From Gemmatimonadota bacterium (GTDB lineage: Bacteria; Gemmatimonadota; Gemmatimonadetes; Gemmatimonadales; GWC2-71-9): a stretch of DNA of 5,341 nucleotides. Of the stretch, positions 1 to 5,341 are shown in pieces. Under the pieces are notes generated by a model. That model had not been told where the DNA came from, searched no databases, and saw only the letters and a program-made list of their open reading frames with translations. How positions within the stretch are numbered: the first letter of the stretch is position 1; every line of letters begins with the position of its first letter. The position numbers were made by a program, and so were the translations under genes. The stretch is from assembly GCA_027294815.1 (NCBI GenBank), contig JAPULP010000387.1, forward strand, positions 1 through 5,341, given 5' to 3'.

Positions 1-554
1 AGCGTCAACGCCTGGTGCGATCCTCGCCGTGAATCGAGCACGGCGTGAATCTCGTCCACGATCACCGTCCTCACCGTGCGGAGCATCTCACGACTCCGCT
101 GTGCGGTGAGCAGGAGATACAGCGACTCGGGTGTAGTGACGAGGATGTGGGGGGGAGACCGCAACATCGCTGCGCGCTGAGATTGCGGGGTGTCGCCGGA
201 CCTCACCGCCGCGGTGATGTCCGGCGGCGTCAACCCGAGACGTCGTCCGGATTCGCGTACTCCCCGTAGCGGCTCCTCGAGATTCTTGCGGATGTCGGCG
301 CTGAGCGCCTTGAGCGGTGACACGTACACGACGCGCGTTTCTGCCGGTAGATCTCCCTCCAGACCCTCTTTGAAGAGTACGTCAATGGCATGGAGGAACG
401 CCGCGAGTGTTTTTCCCGAACCGGTCGGAGCCGCGATCAGGGTATGGCGACCCTGACTGATGGCTTCCCACCCCTCGGTCTGAGCCGGCGTCGGCTCTCC
501 TAGCGTGGATTCGAACCATTGAACGACGGCGGGGTGAAACGGGAGCCGGTGCAT
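1..554 (-). CDS. lhr: Lhr-type DEAD/DEAH-box ATP-dependent helicase, N-terminal part (runs off the window)
   Basis: This is the first 184 codons of a superfamily 2 helicase, read from an ATG at 552-554; the gene continues beyond position 1. The motifs appear in helicase order: a Q-motif-like PTPAQ at residues 21-25, the Walker A loop APTGSGKT at 42-49, SPLKALS in motif Ia, SGDTP, then TTPESLYLLL. Walker B is VDEIHAV with D167-E168-I169-H170, followed by the RRGSHQALTL stretch. The SGDTP, TTPESL and DEIHA combination is typical of Lhr (large helicase-related) proteins, which are 3'-to-5' single-strand DNA translocases that unwind DNA or RNA:DNA duplexes and are linked to DNA repair. An in-frame TAG lies 20 codons upstream with no other usual start between, so this ATG is well supported, although no clear Shine-Dalgarno precedes it. 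It follows the hybrid kinase gene by 64 bp on the same strand with no hairpin terminator seen, so co-transcription is possible. Whether it is full-length Lhr or a shorter Lhr-core form cannot be seen here. Confidence 0.93.
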   Translation of the reverse strand, partial: MHRLPFHPAVVQWFESTLGEPTPAQTEGWEAISQGRHTLIAAPTGSGKTLAAFLHAIDVLFKEGLEGDLPAETRVVYVSPLKALSADIRKNLEEPLRGVRESGRRLGLTPPDITAAVRSGDTPQSQRAAMLRSPPHILVTTPESLYLLLTAQRSREMLRTVRTVIVDEIHAVLDSRRGSHQALT

Positions 555-618
555 AATGAGGAAAGATACCCGCTCGGGGCGCCATCCGCCGACGGCCGTT
601 CTCTAGGGCATACGCGAC

Positions 619-3384
619 CTATTTGTCGACGACAGATTTCAGCACACGTTGGACCGCGGCGTATTCTTCCCTGACGGCGGCCATCAGATCTGCACCGCGA
701 TCCAGGTTGCCGGATTTCCCCGCCAACTCCAGCTGCGCCAAGAGTTCCGCGACAGGTTGGGCGCGTATGGAACCCGATGCCGACTTGAGAGAATGCGCTA
801 TCGCCTCGACCTGCTCGGCATCGGCGGCGCGAATGGCTTTTTCGAGTAGTTGCATGCGAATCGGTGTATCGCGTAAGTAGACCGCGAGGGCCTCACTTGC
901 CCTCTCGTCGACTCCGGCCTCGTGCATCATCTCGAAGAACTCATCGAGCGCGACCGGCGCCGATCCCTCCGCGCCCCAAGTGTCCACGGGCCCGCTCGGG
1001 CGAGACGCCACCGCCTCGGGGGAAGGACCGGTCCAGCCTTCCACCGCCGCGAACAACTCGTGGGGTTTGATCGGTTTGGTCACGAGGCCGTTCATTCCAG
1101 CGCGGATACATTGATCCCGTTCCTCGGGCATGGCGCGGGCGGTGAGTGCGAGAATCGGTAGATCTTGCGTGTTGGGCAGATTGCGGATTTCGATGGTCGC
1201 GGCCAATCCATCGAGTTCCGGCATTTGCACATCCATCAGCACGACATCGTAGGACTTCTCGCTCACGGCTTCGACGGCTTGACGGCCGTTGTCCACCACG
1301 TGCACCGTGTGTCCGCGTGTGGTCAACATGGTGGACGCAACTTGTTGATTCACCGGATTGTCTTCGGCCAACAGGATGTCGAGCCGCTTCCGCGTTTCTT
1401 TGATCGAGTGCCGAGTGATGAGGTCGCGGCCGGGAGTGGCTCCCGGAGCCTGCGCCAGCACCGCCGCCGTCATTTCCAACAGCTCGGCATTGGTGACGGG
1501 TTTGGTGAGATACGCCGACAGGCCGACGTCGCGCGCCCGGGTGCCGTCGCCCCGATGCCCCGCCGACGTGAGCATCATCAAACGGGTGAGTGCAAGGCCG
1601 GGGTCCTGCTGTACGAGTTCAGCCATTTCGAAGCCGTCGCCTCCGGGCAGATAGCCGTCGATGATCGCCACGTCGTACGGCAAACCGGCGGTGTTGGCCT
1701 TGCGCATCGCAGCCAGTGCGGCGTCGGCGGTGTCACACTGCCGCACATCTGCACCGGCTGAAGTGAGCACGCTGAGTACGATGCGACGGCTGGTAGGGTT
1801 GTCGTCTACGACAAGAACACGCTTGTTTTCTATGCTGCCGTACCGACTCTCGCGCTCTAAGTCGTCATCGGGCTCAACCCGCAAGCGCACTTCGAAGCTG
1901 AATTCGCTTCCCCGCCCCAATTCGCTAGCGACTTCGAGTTCGCCCCCCATGAGATTCACGAGGCGTTGGGAGATGGGAAGCCCGAGCCCAGTCCCTCCCA
2001 GGGGGCCTGTCGCAGAATCGGCCTGGATAAACTCCTCAAAGATTGATTCGAGTTGGTCACGTGGAATACCTGGGCCGGTGTCACGGACGCTAAAGGCCAG
2101 CGTGGCGACCTCCCGCTTGATTCGATTGAGCGAGACAGAGATCAATACCTCGCCGCGCTGCGTGAACTTGACGGCGTTGCTCACCAGATTGCCCAATACC
2201 TGTCGGAGTCGCCCCGGGTCGCCCCGTACCATGAGCGGTACCTCCGGCGGGATGTCGCATGTGAGTTCGACGTCCGACTCTCCGGCCCTGGCCGCAAACA
2301 CACGAGCGGTGTTGGTCACCAGCTCGTGGAGATCGAAGGGGACCAGCTCGAGTTCCATACGGCCCGCATCGATTTTCGAGAAGTCCAGGATGTCGTTGAG
2401 AATCGTCATAAGCGATTCAGCAGACGATCGCACCAACTGGGCCGAACGGCGTTGCTCGGGTGTCAGGTCGGTATCGAGGAGCAACTCGACCATACCCAGC
2501 ACGCCGTTCATGGGCGTCCGTATCTCATGGCTCATGTTTGCGAGGAACGCGCCCTTTGCCTGGGTCGCCCTCTCCGCTTCGGATTTGGCATCCAGTAACG
2601 CCTGCCGAGCGGCGACGCGCTCTGTGACATCCCGCGCGGTCCCCTCCGCTCCAACGACCGAGCCACGCGCGTCATACAGTGGATGGGCAGAAAAGCTAAG
2701 GTGCTTTGGGAGCCGGTTGGTGTCGCAGTGGACCGTTTCGTAATCCGCGAGGGTGCCGCCCTCGAGAACCGATCGAAAGGCGACCCGGTCGGACGCGAGC
2801 ATATGGGGGTGCGAGCAGGACTCGAAGCTCTGACCAAGGAGGTCCGACGGAGCGATTCCGTACAGATCCTCACTGGCGGCGTTCAAGAACGTCCAGCGGC
2901 CCTCGCCGTCCATGCGCCAGACCAGATCCGGGAGCGACTCCACCAACGCGCGGAACGGCCCATCCTGAGCGGTTTCGGCGGACGATGAGTCGTTGGCCTC
3001 CTCCCGCGCCCCCGGGAGGTGAGGGGTTGGAGCCGAATGGGCCGCGAGGGGAGACGAAGCGATCTCGGCTACGAGATGGGTCATCCGTTGAGCCTCGGCC
3101 TTCACGACCCGCCGGCCGAGGGCGGTGAGCCGGTAATAGCGCCGCCGGGTGTCTTCGTCACCCCGCCGTCGGCGGTTCGACTCCTGAATGAGGCCGTCCT
3201 CGATCAAGCGGCGCAACAGTCGATAATATGTGCCGGCGTCGAGACGTAGGGTCCGGCCGGAGCGACGCTCGACCTCCTTTCGCATCTGATATCCGTGGGC
3301 CTCACCCTCGGACAGAACCAGCAACGTCAGAAAAACTGCGGGTTTGAGGGGGAGCATGGATGCTGATGTGCGCCGTGGCGGCAT
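619..3384 (-). CDS. Cytosolic hybrid histidine kinase with N-terminal PadR DNA-binding domain (PadR-PAS-HisKA-HATPase-REC-REC-HPt)
   Basis: A 921-residue uninterrupted frame. Domains in order: a PadR winged helix at about 10-112 (LPLKP, HGY, GTYYRLLRRLIEDGL, wing RRRYYRLTALGRR, then a helix that in PadR proteins makes the dimer); an Ala/Ser/Pro-rich linker at 113-140; PAS with PAC-like end at about 142-256; HisKA with phosphoacceptor H286 in MSHEIRTPMNG; HATPase_c with N-box N399/N403, DTGPGI 435-440 and GGTGLGL 463-469; REC1 with D527/D528, phosphoacceptor D576, T606 and K628; REC2 with E674/D675, D718, T748 and K770; HPt with H864 in AHSLKSASG. Every key phosphotransfer residue is present, so a His286 to Asp to His864 relay is expected. 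There is no signal peptide or membrane segment, so the signal should be cytosolic, probably through PAS. The ATG has AGGA 7 nt upstream, and its distance to LPLKP equals that in the neighbouring PadR gene. The PadR fusion is unusual, since hybrid kinases with a DNA-binding domain usually carry it at the C-terminus. The signal and target genes are unknown. Confidence 0.95.
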   Translation of the reverse strand: MPPRRTSASMLPLKPAVFLTLLVLSEGEAHGYQMRKEVERRSGRTLRLDAGTYYRLLRRLIEDGLIQESNRRRRGDEDTRRRYYRLTALGRRVVKAEAQRMTHLVAEIASSPLAAHSAPTPHLPGAREEANDSSSAETAQDGPFRALVESLPDLVWRMDGEGRWTFLNAASEDLYGIAPSDLLGQSFESCSHPHMLASDRVAFRSVLEGGTLADYETVHCDTNRLPKHLSFSAHPLYDARGSVVGAEGTARDVTERVAARQALLDAKSEAERATQAKGAFLANMSHEIRTPMNGVLGMVELLLDTDLTPEQRRSAQLVRSSAESLMTILNDILDFSKIDAGRMELELVPFDLHELVTNTARVFAARAGESDVELTCDIPPEVPLMVRGDPGRLRQVLGNLVSNAVKFTQRGEVLISVSLNRIKREVATLAFSVRDTGPGIPRDQLESIFEEFIQADSATGPLGGTGLGLPISQRLVNLMGGELEVASELGRGSEFSFEVRLRVEPDDDLERESRYGSIENKRVLVVDDNPTSRRIVLSVLTSAGADVRQCDTADAALAAMRKANTAGLPYDVAIIDGYLPGGDGFEMAELVQQDPGLALTRLMMLTSAGHRGDGTRARDVGLSAYLTKPVTNAELLEMTAAVLAQAPGATPGRDLITRHSIKETRKRLDILLAEDNPVNQQVASTMLTTRGHTVHVVDNGRQAVEAVSEKSYDVVLMDVQMPELDGLAATIEIRNLPNTQDLPILALTARAMPEERDQCIRAGMNGLVTKPIKPHELFAAVEGWTGPSPEAVASRPSGPVDTWGAEGSAPVALDEFFEMMHEAGVDERASEALAVYLRDTPIRMQLLEKAIRAADAEQVEAIAHSLKSASGSIRAQPVAELLAQLELAGKSGNLDRGADLMAAVREEYAAVQRVLKSVVDK

Positions 3385-3391
3385 GGGCCAT

Positions 3392-3395
3392 TCCT
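3392..3395 (-). promoter_or_regulatory. Ribosome binding site of the hybrid kinase gene
   Basis: AGGA on the minus strand lies 7 nt before the ATG at 3384-3382. It supports this start over the nearer in-frame Met at residue 10, and so keeps the residues before LPLKP in the protein. Confidence 0.6.
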
Positions 3396-3408
3396 GCGAA
3401 AATGCTAT

Positions 3409-3426
3409 TAATGCCTAGATGCATTA
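3409..3426. repeat. 18-bp inverted repeat, candidate operator in the kinase leader
   Basis: TAATGC, 6 bp, GCATTA: two perfect 6-bp arms. The repeat sits between the candidate kinase promoter and its ribosome binding site. ATGCCTA also occurs twice in direct orientation, at 3411-3417 and 3426-3432, with a related AATGCTA at 3401-3407, so the leader has a small repeat cluster. Short AT-rich palindromes are the usual targets of PadR dimers. Assigning it to either PadR protein is inference. Confidence 0.4.
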
Positions 3427-3429
3427 TGC

Positions 3430-3441
3430 CTATATATACAG
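3430..3441. promoter_or_regulatory. AT-rich near-palindrome over the kinase -10, candidate operator
   Basis: The minus strand reads CTGTATATATAG, which matches its own reverse complement at 10 of 12 positions. It covers the proposed -10 hexamer of the kinase promoter, so a bound dimer would block initiation. TA-repeat DNA forms such palindromes easily, so the call is weak. Confidence 0.3.
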
Positions 3442-3461
3442 CCGGCTTCTGGTCCAAGCAA
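3433..3461 (-). promoter_or_regulatory. Candidate sigma-70-type promoter of the hybrid kinase gene
   Basis: On the minus strand, TTGCTT (3461-3456) and TATATA (3438-3433) are separated by exactly 17 bp. The -10 matches the consensus at 4 of 6 positions and the -35 at 3 of 6, preserving the TTG. This would give a leader of roughly 40 nt before the ATG at 3384. The score is moderate and a CATAAT just downstream could serve as an alternative -10. Confidence 0.4.
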
Positions 3462-3483
3462 GACGATCAGCCGAAACGGCGAC

Positions 3484-3512
3484 TCGACGGGGATTGCCGG
3501 GTGCGATATAAT
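3484..3512 (+). promoter_or_regulatory. Candidate sigma-70 promoter of the padR-membrane protein operon
   Basis: TCGACG (3484-3489) and a perfect TATAAT (3507-3512) are separated by 17 bp. The -35 matches TTGACA at 4 of 6 positions. Transcription would begin near 3520, about 40 nt before the padR ATG. It is back to back with the candidate kinase promoter. Confidence 0.6.
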
Positions 3513-3526
3513 CAAAATGGTTATAC
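3506..3526. promoter_or_regulatory. Imperfect inverted repeat overlapping the padR -10, candidate autorepression operator
   Basis: ATATAATC, 5 bp, GGTTATAC: 6 of 8 arm positions pair. The repeat covers the TATAAT hexamer and the likely transcription start, where a repressor would act. PadR regulators commonly repress their own operon from such sites. Which PadR binds, the free one or the kinase-fused one, is not shown by the sequence. Confidence 0.45.
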
Positions 3527-3561
3527 CCAAAACGGTCTAATCGCGCCCTGGGAGTGGCTCA

Positions 3562-3915
3562 ATGACAACCGAGCGAACGGCAGGGTCCTTCCTGCCGCTG
3601 AAGCCGCGAATTTTTCTGATGTTGTTGGTGCTGGTCCAACAGGGGCCTCGCCACGGGTACGCCTTGAAGGAAGAGTTATCGCGTCGCACCGACGGTCGGC
3701 TCAATCTCGGGCCCGGAACCCTATACCGGACGATTCAGTCGCTGCTGCGCGACGGCCTTACGCAGGAGGTGGTCAAATCGCCGGATTCGACGTTGGATGA
3801 CGAGCGGCGACGAAACTATCAGATCACCGCATTGGGCCGCCAAGTCGTGGCCGCTGAGGCGCGGCGGCTGGAGCAGTTGGTGGAACTGGCGCGCGACGAG
3901 CGCCTGATTTCCTGA
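3562..3915 (+). CDS. PadR-family winged-helix transcriptional regulator (short form)
   Basis: 117 residues, normal for the short PadR subfamily, which has one winged helix followed by a C-terminal dimerising helix. Visible signatures are LPLKPRIFLMLLVL (11-24), HGYALKEEL (31-39), the recognition-helix region GPGTLYRTIQSLLRDGL (50-66) and the wing plus end helix ERRRNYQITALGRQVVAAEARRLEQLV (81-107, given here in parts: ERRRNYQ, ITALGRQ, VVAAEA, RRLEQLV). The start has GGGAG (3550-3554) 7 nt upstream. PadR proteins are usually repressors of adjacent genes, often for membrane or stress functions, and the effector of this one is unknown. It is the first gene of a tight plus-strand cluster: the next ATG is 5 bp after its stop. 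It closely resembles the N-terminal domain of the divergent hybrid kinase, with the same offset from Met to LPLKP, so the two are paralogues. Confidence 0.95.
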   Translation: MTTERTAGSFLPLKPRIFLMLLVLVQQGPRHGYALKEELSRRTDGRLNLGPGTLYRTIQSLLRDGLTQEVVKSPDSTLDDERRRNYQITALGRQVVAAEARRLEQLVELARDERLIS

Positions 3916-3920
3916 CTCGA

Positions 3921-4370
3921 ATGAACACTGCCGACCGGACGGGTGTGCCGCGCGCGATCGAGTGGAGTCTCCAGCTCTACGCGGTACTGGTGCGGGCCTA
4001 TCCCAAACGCTTTGCAGCTTGTGGCCGGGAAATGAGTGACGCTTTTGCCGCCGATGTGCGCCGCGCGTTCCGCTACGGTCGTGCGCCGGGGGTCGTGCGG
4101 CTCTGGTTGCCCACGCTGTACGACTTCGTCGTGTCGGTGGTGCCGGAGCGTTTGGGCTTCGCTCGGTGGTCGGGGCGACATCCCGAATCACGTGGACCGA
4201 GACATCACGTGCCGCTGCGGCGCCGGCGGTGGGAGAATTTGGATGGGCCGTTTCGCCGCCAATGGTGTAACGCGCTCCACTCTTGCGCGCGGGTGGTTCA
4301 GGCAACAGGATTCCCCTTGCACCAACACCGTCGCAACTGGGGGACAAGCAGTGCGCTTTGGCAGATATAA
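3921..4370 (+). CDS. Protein with orphan ABC-permease-type N-terminal domain; C-terminal half unrecognised, possibly frameshifted
   Basis: 149 residues. Residues about 15-80 (LQLYAVLVRAYPKRF, GREMSDAFAADVRRAF, VVRLWLPTLYDFVVSVVPERL) fit the short N-terminal domain seen in orphan MacB/FtsX-like permeases of Acidobacteria and Gemmatimonadota and in small proteins encoded beside PadR genes. This assignment rests on remembered family pattern, not a search. After residue 80 the protein becomes Arg- and His-rich with no recognisable fold, and there is no permease core. Either the C-terminus has diverged or a frameshift near 4165-4200 moved the frame. The gene lies 5 bp after padR, so it is almost certainly co-transcribed and probably under PadR control. 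Its last 20 bp overlap the next gene. No good Shine-Dalgarno is seen before the ATG, consistent with coupling to padR translation. Confidence 0.65.
   Translation: MNTADRTGVPRAIEWSLQLYAVLVRAYPKRFAACGREMSDAFAADVRRAFRYGRAPGVVRLWLPTLYDFVVSVVPERLGFARWSGRHPESRGPRHHVPLRRRRWENLDGPFRRQWCNALHSCARVVQATGFPLHQHRRNWGTSSALWQI
4339..4344 (+). promoter_or_regulatory. Ribosome binding site deciding the GTG start at 4351
   Basis: GGGGGA lies 6 nt before GTG 4351 and sits inside the previous gene. It favours this GTG. A rival ATG at 4243 in the same frame also has a purine-rich GGGAGA (4231-4236), but would add 36 residues that resemble nothing and lie before the first membrane segment. Confidence 0.5.
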
Positions 4371-4752
4371 TGTAGCAGTCGTTCTTTTCACGGTTGTCTA
4401 CGCAATGGCAACGCTGGCTTTTGGGTGGTGGGTGGTGTTTGTGGTTGGTGCGGTTTGGGCATCGATCGTCAGAGCCTCCGACCGGCCGACGCGGTTCGCG
4501 GCGGTCGGGGCGACCGTTGGATTCGTTGGGGTGCTCGCGCTCACCGGGGCTGACGGTCCGGTGGGCCAGCTCGCTCGGGTGTTCGGGACTGTACTCCCAC
4601 TTCCAATGATGTTGCTCTACGTCACCGCCATGATTGCGGGGGGTGCGCTCTCCGCCGGGGGAGCACTGCTCGTCCGCGCTATCCGAACCCGGGAGCAATG
4701 GACGGGCGAAGATCGGCGGAGGTTTGTCGCTGAGGGGTCAAACAAGGCATAA
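4351..4752 (+). CDS. Small multi-pass membrane protein of unknown function
   Basis: 133 residues from a GTG start. Hydrophobic stretches fall at about 8-22, 24-40, 48-65 and 79-108, giving three to five membrane passes. The charged tail (RAIRTREQWTGEDRRRF) is likely cytosolic. The middle contains a GADGPVGQLARVFGT segment. I do not recognise a named family, though the layout resembles small integral membrane proteins next to PadR genes. The start overlaps the previous gene by 20 bp (4351-4370), suggesting translational coupling. An alternative reading is that this gene and the preceding one are halves of one ancestral gene, an N-terminal soluble domain plus a membrane region, split by a frameshift. 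The frame is open upstream to at least 4036, so the true start is less sure than the stop. Confidence 0.72.
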   Translation: MRFGRYNVAVVLFTVVYAMATLAFGWWVVFVVGAVWASIVRASDRPTRFAAVGATVGFVGVLALTGADGPVGQLARVFGTVLPLPMMLLYVTAMIAGGALSAGGALLVRAIRTREQWTGEDRRRFVAEGSNKA

Positions 4753-4790
4753 ACCGCTCGACCCTATCCGCGCGACGTGATACCTTCCCA

Positions 4791-5341
4791 ATGATGACAT
4801 CATCCAGTGAGCAGGCTGCGAGTCTTGACGTCGCGATCACGAGACACGGAGCCGGTTCTCCGGTCGAGGAACGTGATACCGTTGCGGTCGAGGAACCCTT
4901 AGAGATTCGACTGGGCGATACCGCGCTTGTGGTTGTGATGCGCACGCCCGGGGACGACGACGACCTCGTTCGGGGGTTTTTTCTCACTGAAGGCATTCTC
5001 CTTGAGCCGGCCGAAATTCAGAACATCGAGCGCGTTGACGAGTCGCGCCTCTCGGTGAGTCTTGCTCCCGGGATCGATGTGGACCCAACCCAGTTCCAGC
5101 GTAACATGTTTGCGTCGAGTTCCTGCGGGGTGTGCGGCAAAGCCTCGATCGAGCAAGTGCGGATCTTTGGACGCCCAGTCCCGCATTGGACTATCGATAG
5201 AGGCGTGGTGGTTTCGCTGACCGACCATTTGCGGCGACACCAACCGACGTTCGATGCGACTGGTGGACTGCACGCCGCCGGCCTGTTCGACATGCAAGGA
5301 GAAGTCCTTGCGGTTCGTGAAGACGTGGGTCGCCACAATGC
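4791..5341 (+). CDS. fdhD: FdhD, formate dehydrogenase accessory sulfurtransferase, N-terminal part (runs off the window)
   Basis: 183 complete codons are visible; the family is usually about 260-280 residues, so roughly the last third is missing. FdhD takes sulfur from the cysteine desulfurase IscS and passes it to the molybdenum bis-guanine-dinucleotide cofactor, which formate dehydrogenases need for activity; it acts in the cytosol. Seen here: EEPLEIRLGD (34-43), an R-G-F-F-L-T-E-G-I segment (61-69), the catalytic Cys pair in SSCGVCGK (C112 and C115), ATGGLHAAGLF starting at 156, and EDVGRHN ending at 183. Two ATGs follow each other (4791 and 4794) and either could start translation; neither has a convincing Shine-Dalgarno. 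The gene begins 38 bp after the membrane protein stop with no terminator hairpin seen, so read-through is possible. A functional link to that gene is not shown. Confidence 0.96.
   Translation, partial: MMTSSSEQAASLDVAITRHGAGSPVEERDTVAVEEPLEIRLGDTALVVVMRTPGDDDDLVRGFFLTEGILLEPAEIQNIERVDESRLSVSLAPGIDVDPTQFQRNMFASSSCGVCGKASIEQVRIFGRPVPHWTIDRGVVVSLTDHLRRHQPTFDATGGLHAAGLFDMQGEVLAVREDVGRHN

Noticed and set aside
382..585. A 67-codon minus-strand frame overlapping the helicase start
   Set aside because: It is the wrong frame: the adjacent frame gives the Walker A loop and all other helicase motifs.
555..618. Terminator between kinase and helicase genes
   Set aside because: Only a short ACGGCCGT palindrome is present, with no stem-loop followed by a T run.
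2053..2598. A 181-codon plus-strand frame within the kinase gene
   Set aside because: Antisense shadow of the HATPase region with no recognisable motif.
1661..2743. A 360-codon open frame on the plus strand opposite the kinase
   Set aside because: It is Ser/Arg-rich with no motifs and lies fully antisense to the HisKA, HATPase and REC1 region, whose motifs are intact. It is a by-product of GC-rich codon use.
3049..3384. Frameshift or misassembly as the source of the PadR-kinase fusion
   Set aside because: The frame is continuous through the linker with no stop, both sides keep all conserved residues, and the start and its ribosome site fit. Assembly error cannot be fully excluded from one sequence.
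3360..3800. A 146-codon plus-strand frame crossing the spacer into padR
   Set aside because: It crosses both promoters and lies in another frame than the clear PadR protein, with no motif of its own.
4243..4350. Remnant of the first membrane segment of an orphan permease
   Set aside because: A weak likeness in two frames (ALHSCAR...ATGFPL and CTNTVA) needs gaps and frame changes, which is too little to call a pseudogene.
3721..4698. A 325-codon open frame on the minus strand opposite padR and the next two genes
   Set aside because: Its composition is Pro/Arg/His/Ser-rich and it has no domain, while the plus strand carries a clear PadR and membrane segments.

Overview
The window is GC-rich bacterial DNA, almost entirely coding, with two gene blocks facing away from a 177-bp spacer (3385-3561). 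Nothing in it fixes the taxon. A short PadR regulator followed by a protein with the N-terminal domain of Acidobacteria/Gemmatimonadota-type orphan ABC permeases, plus a GC-rich cytosolic hybrid kinase, makes Gemmatimonadota or a related soil phylum my best guess. That is inference from family knowledge.

Left block (minus strand, read from 3384 towards 1): a 921-residue hybrid histidine kinase (619-3384) with a complete His-Asp-Asp-His phosphorelay and a PadR winged-helix DNA-binding domain at its N-terminus. After 64 bp comes the start of an Lhr-type DEAD/DEAH helicase (554 to 1, running off the window).

Centre: the divergent spacer holds a plausible promoter for each direction and three small inverted repeats that could be operators. 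The PadR-type promoter has a perfect TATAAT.

Right block (plus strand): a stand-alone 117-residue PadR regulator (3562-3915); a 149-residue protein with an orphan-permease-like N-terminal domain (3921-4370); a 133-residue multi-pass membrane protein whose GTG start overlaps the previous gene (4351-4752); and the first 183 codons of FdhD, the formate dehydrogenase sulfurtransferase (4791 to the window end).

The most interesting point is that the kinase's PadR domain and the stand-alone PadR are clear paralogues. They share the same spacing from the start Met to an LPLKP motif, and about 45% identity by hand count. A local duplication seems to have put a PadR DNA-binding domain onto a cytosolic phosphorelay kinase. 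This suggests a one-protein sensor, phosphorelay and DNA binder that may share operators, or form mixed dimers, with the neighbouring PadR to control the small membrane-protein operon. The fusion is read directly from the sequence; the regulatory circuit is inference.
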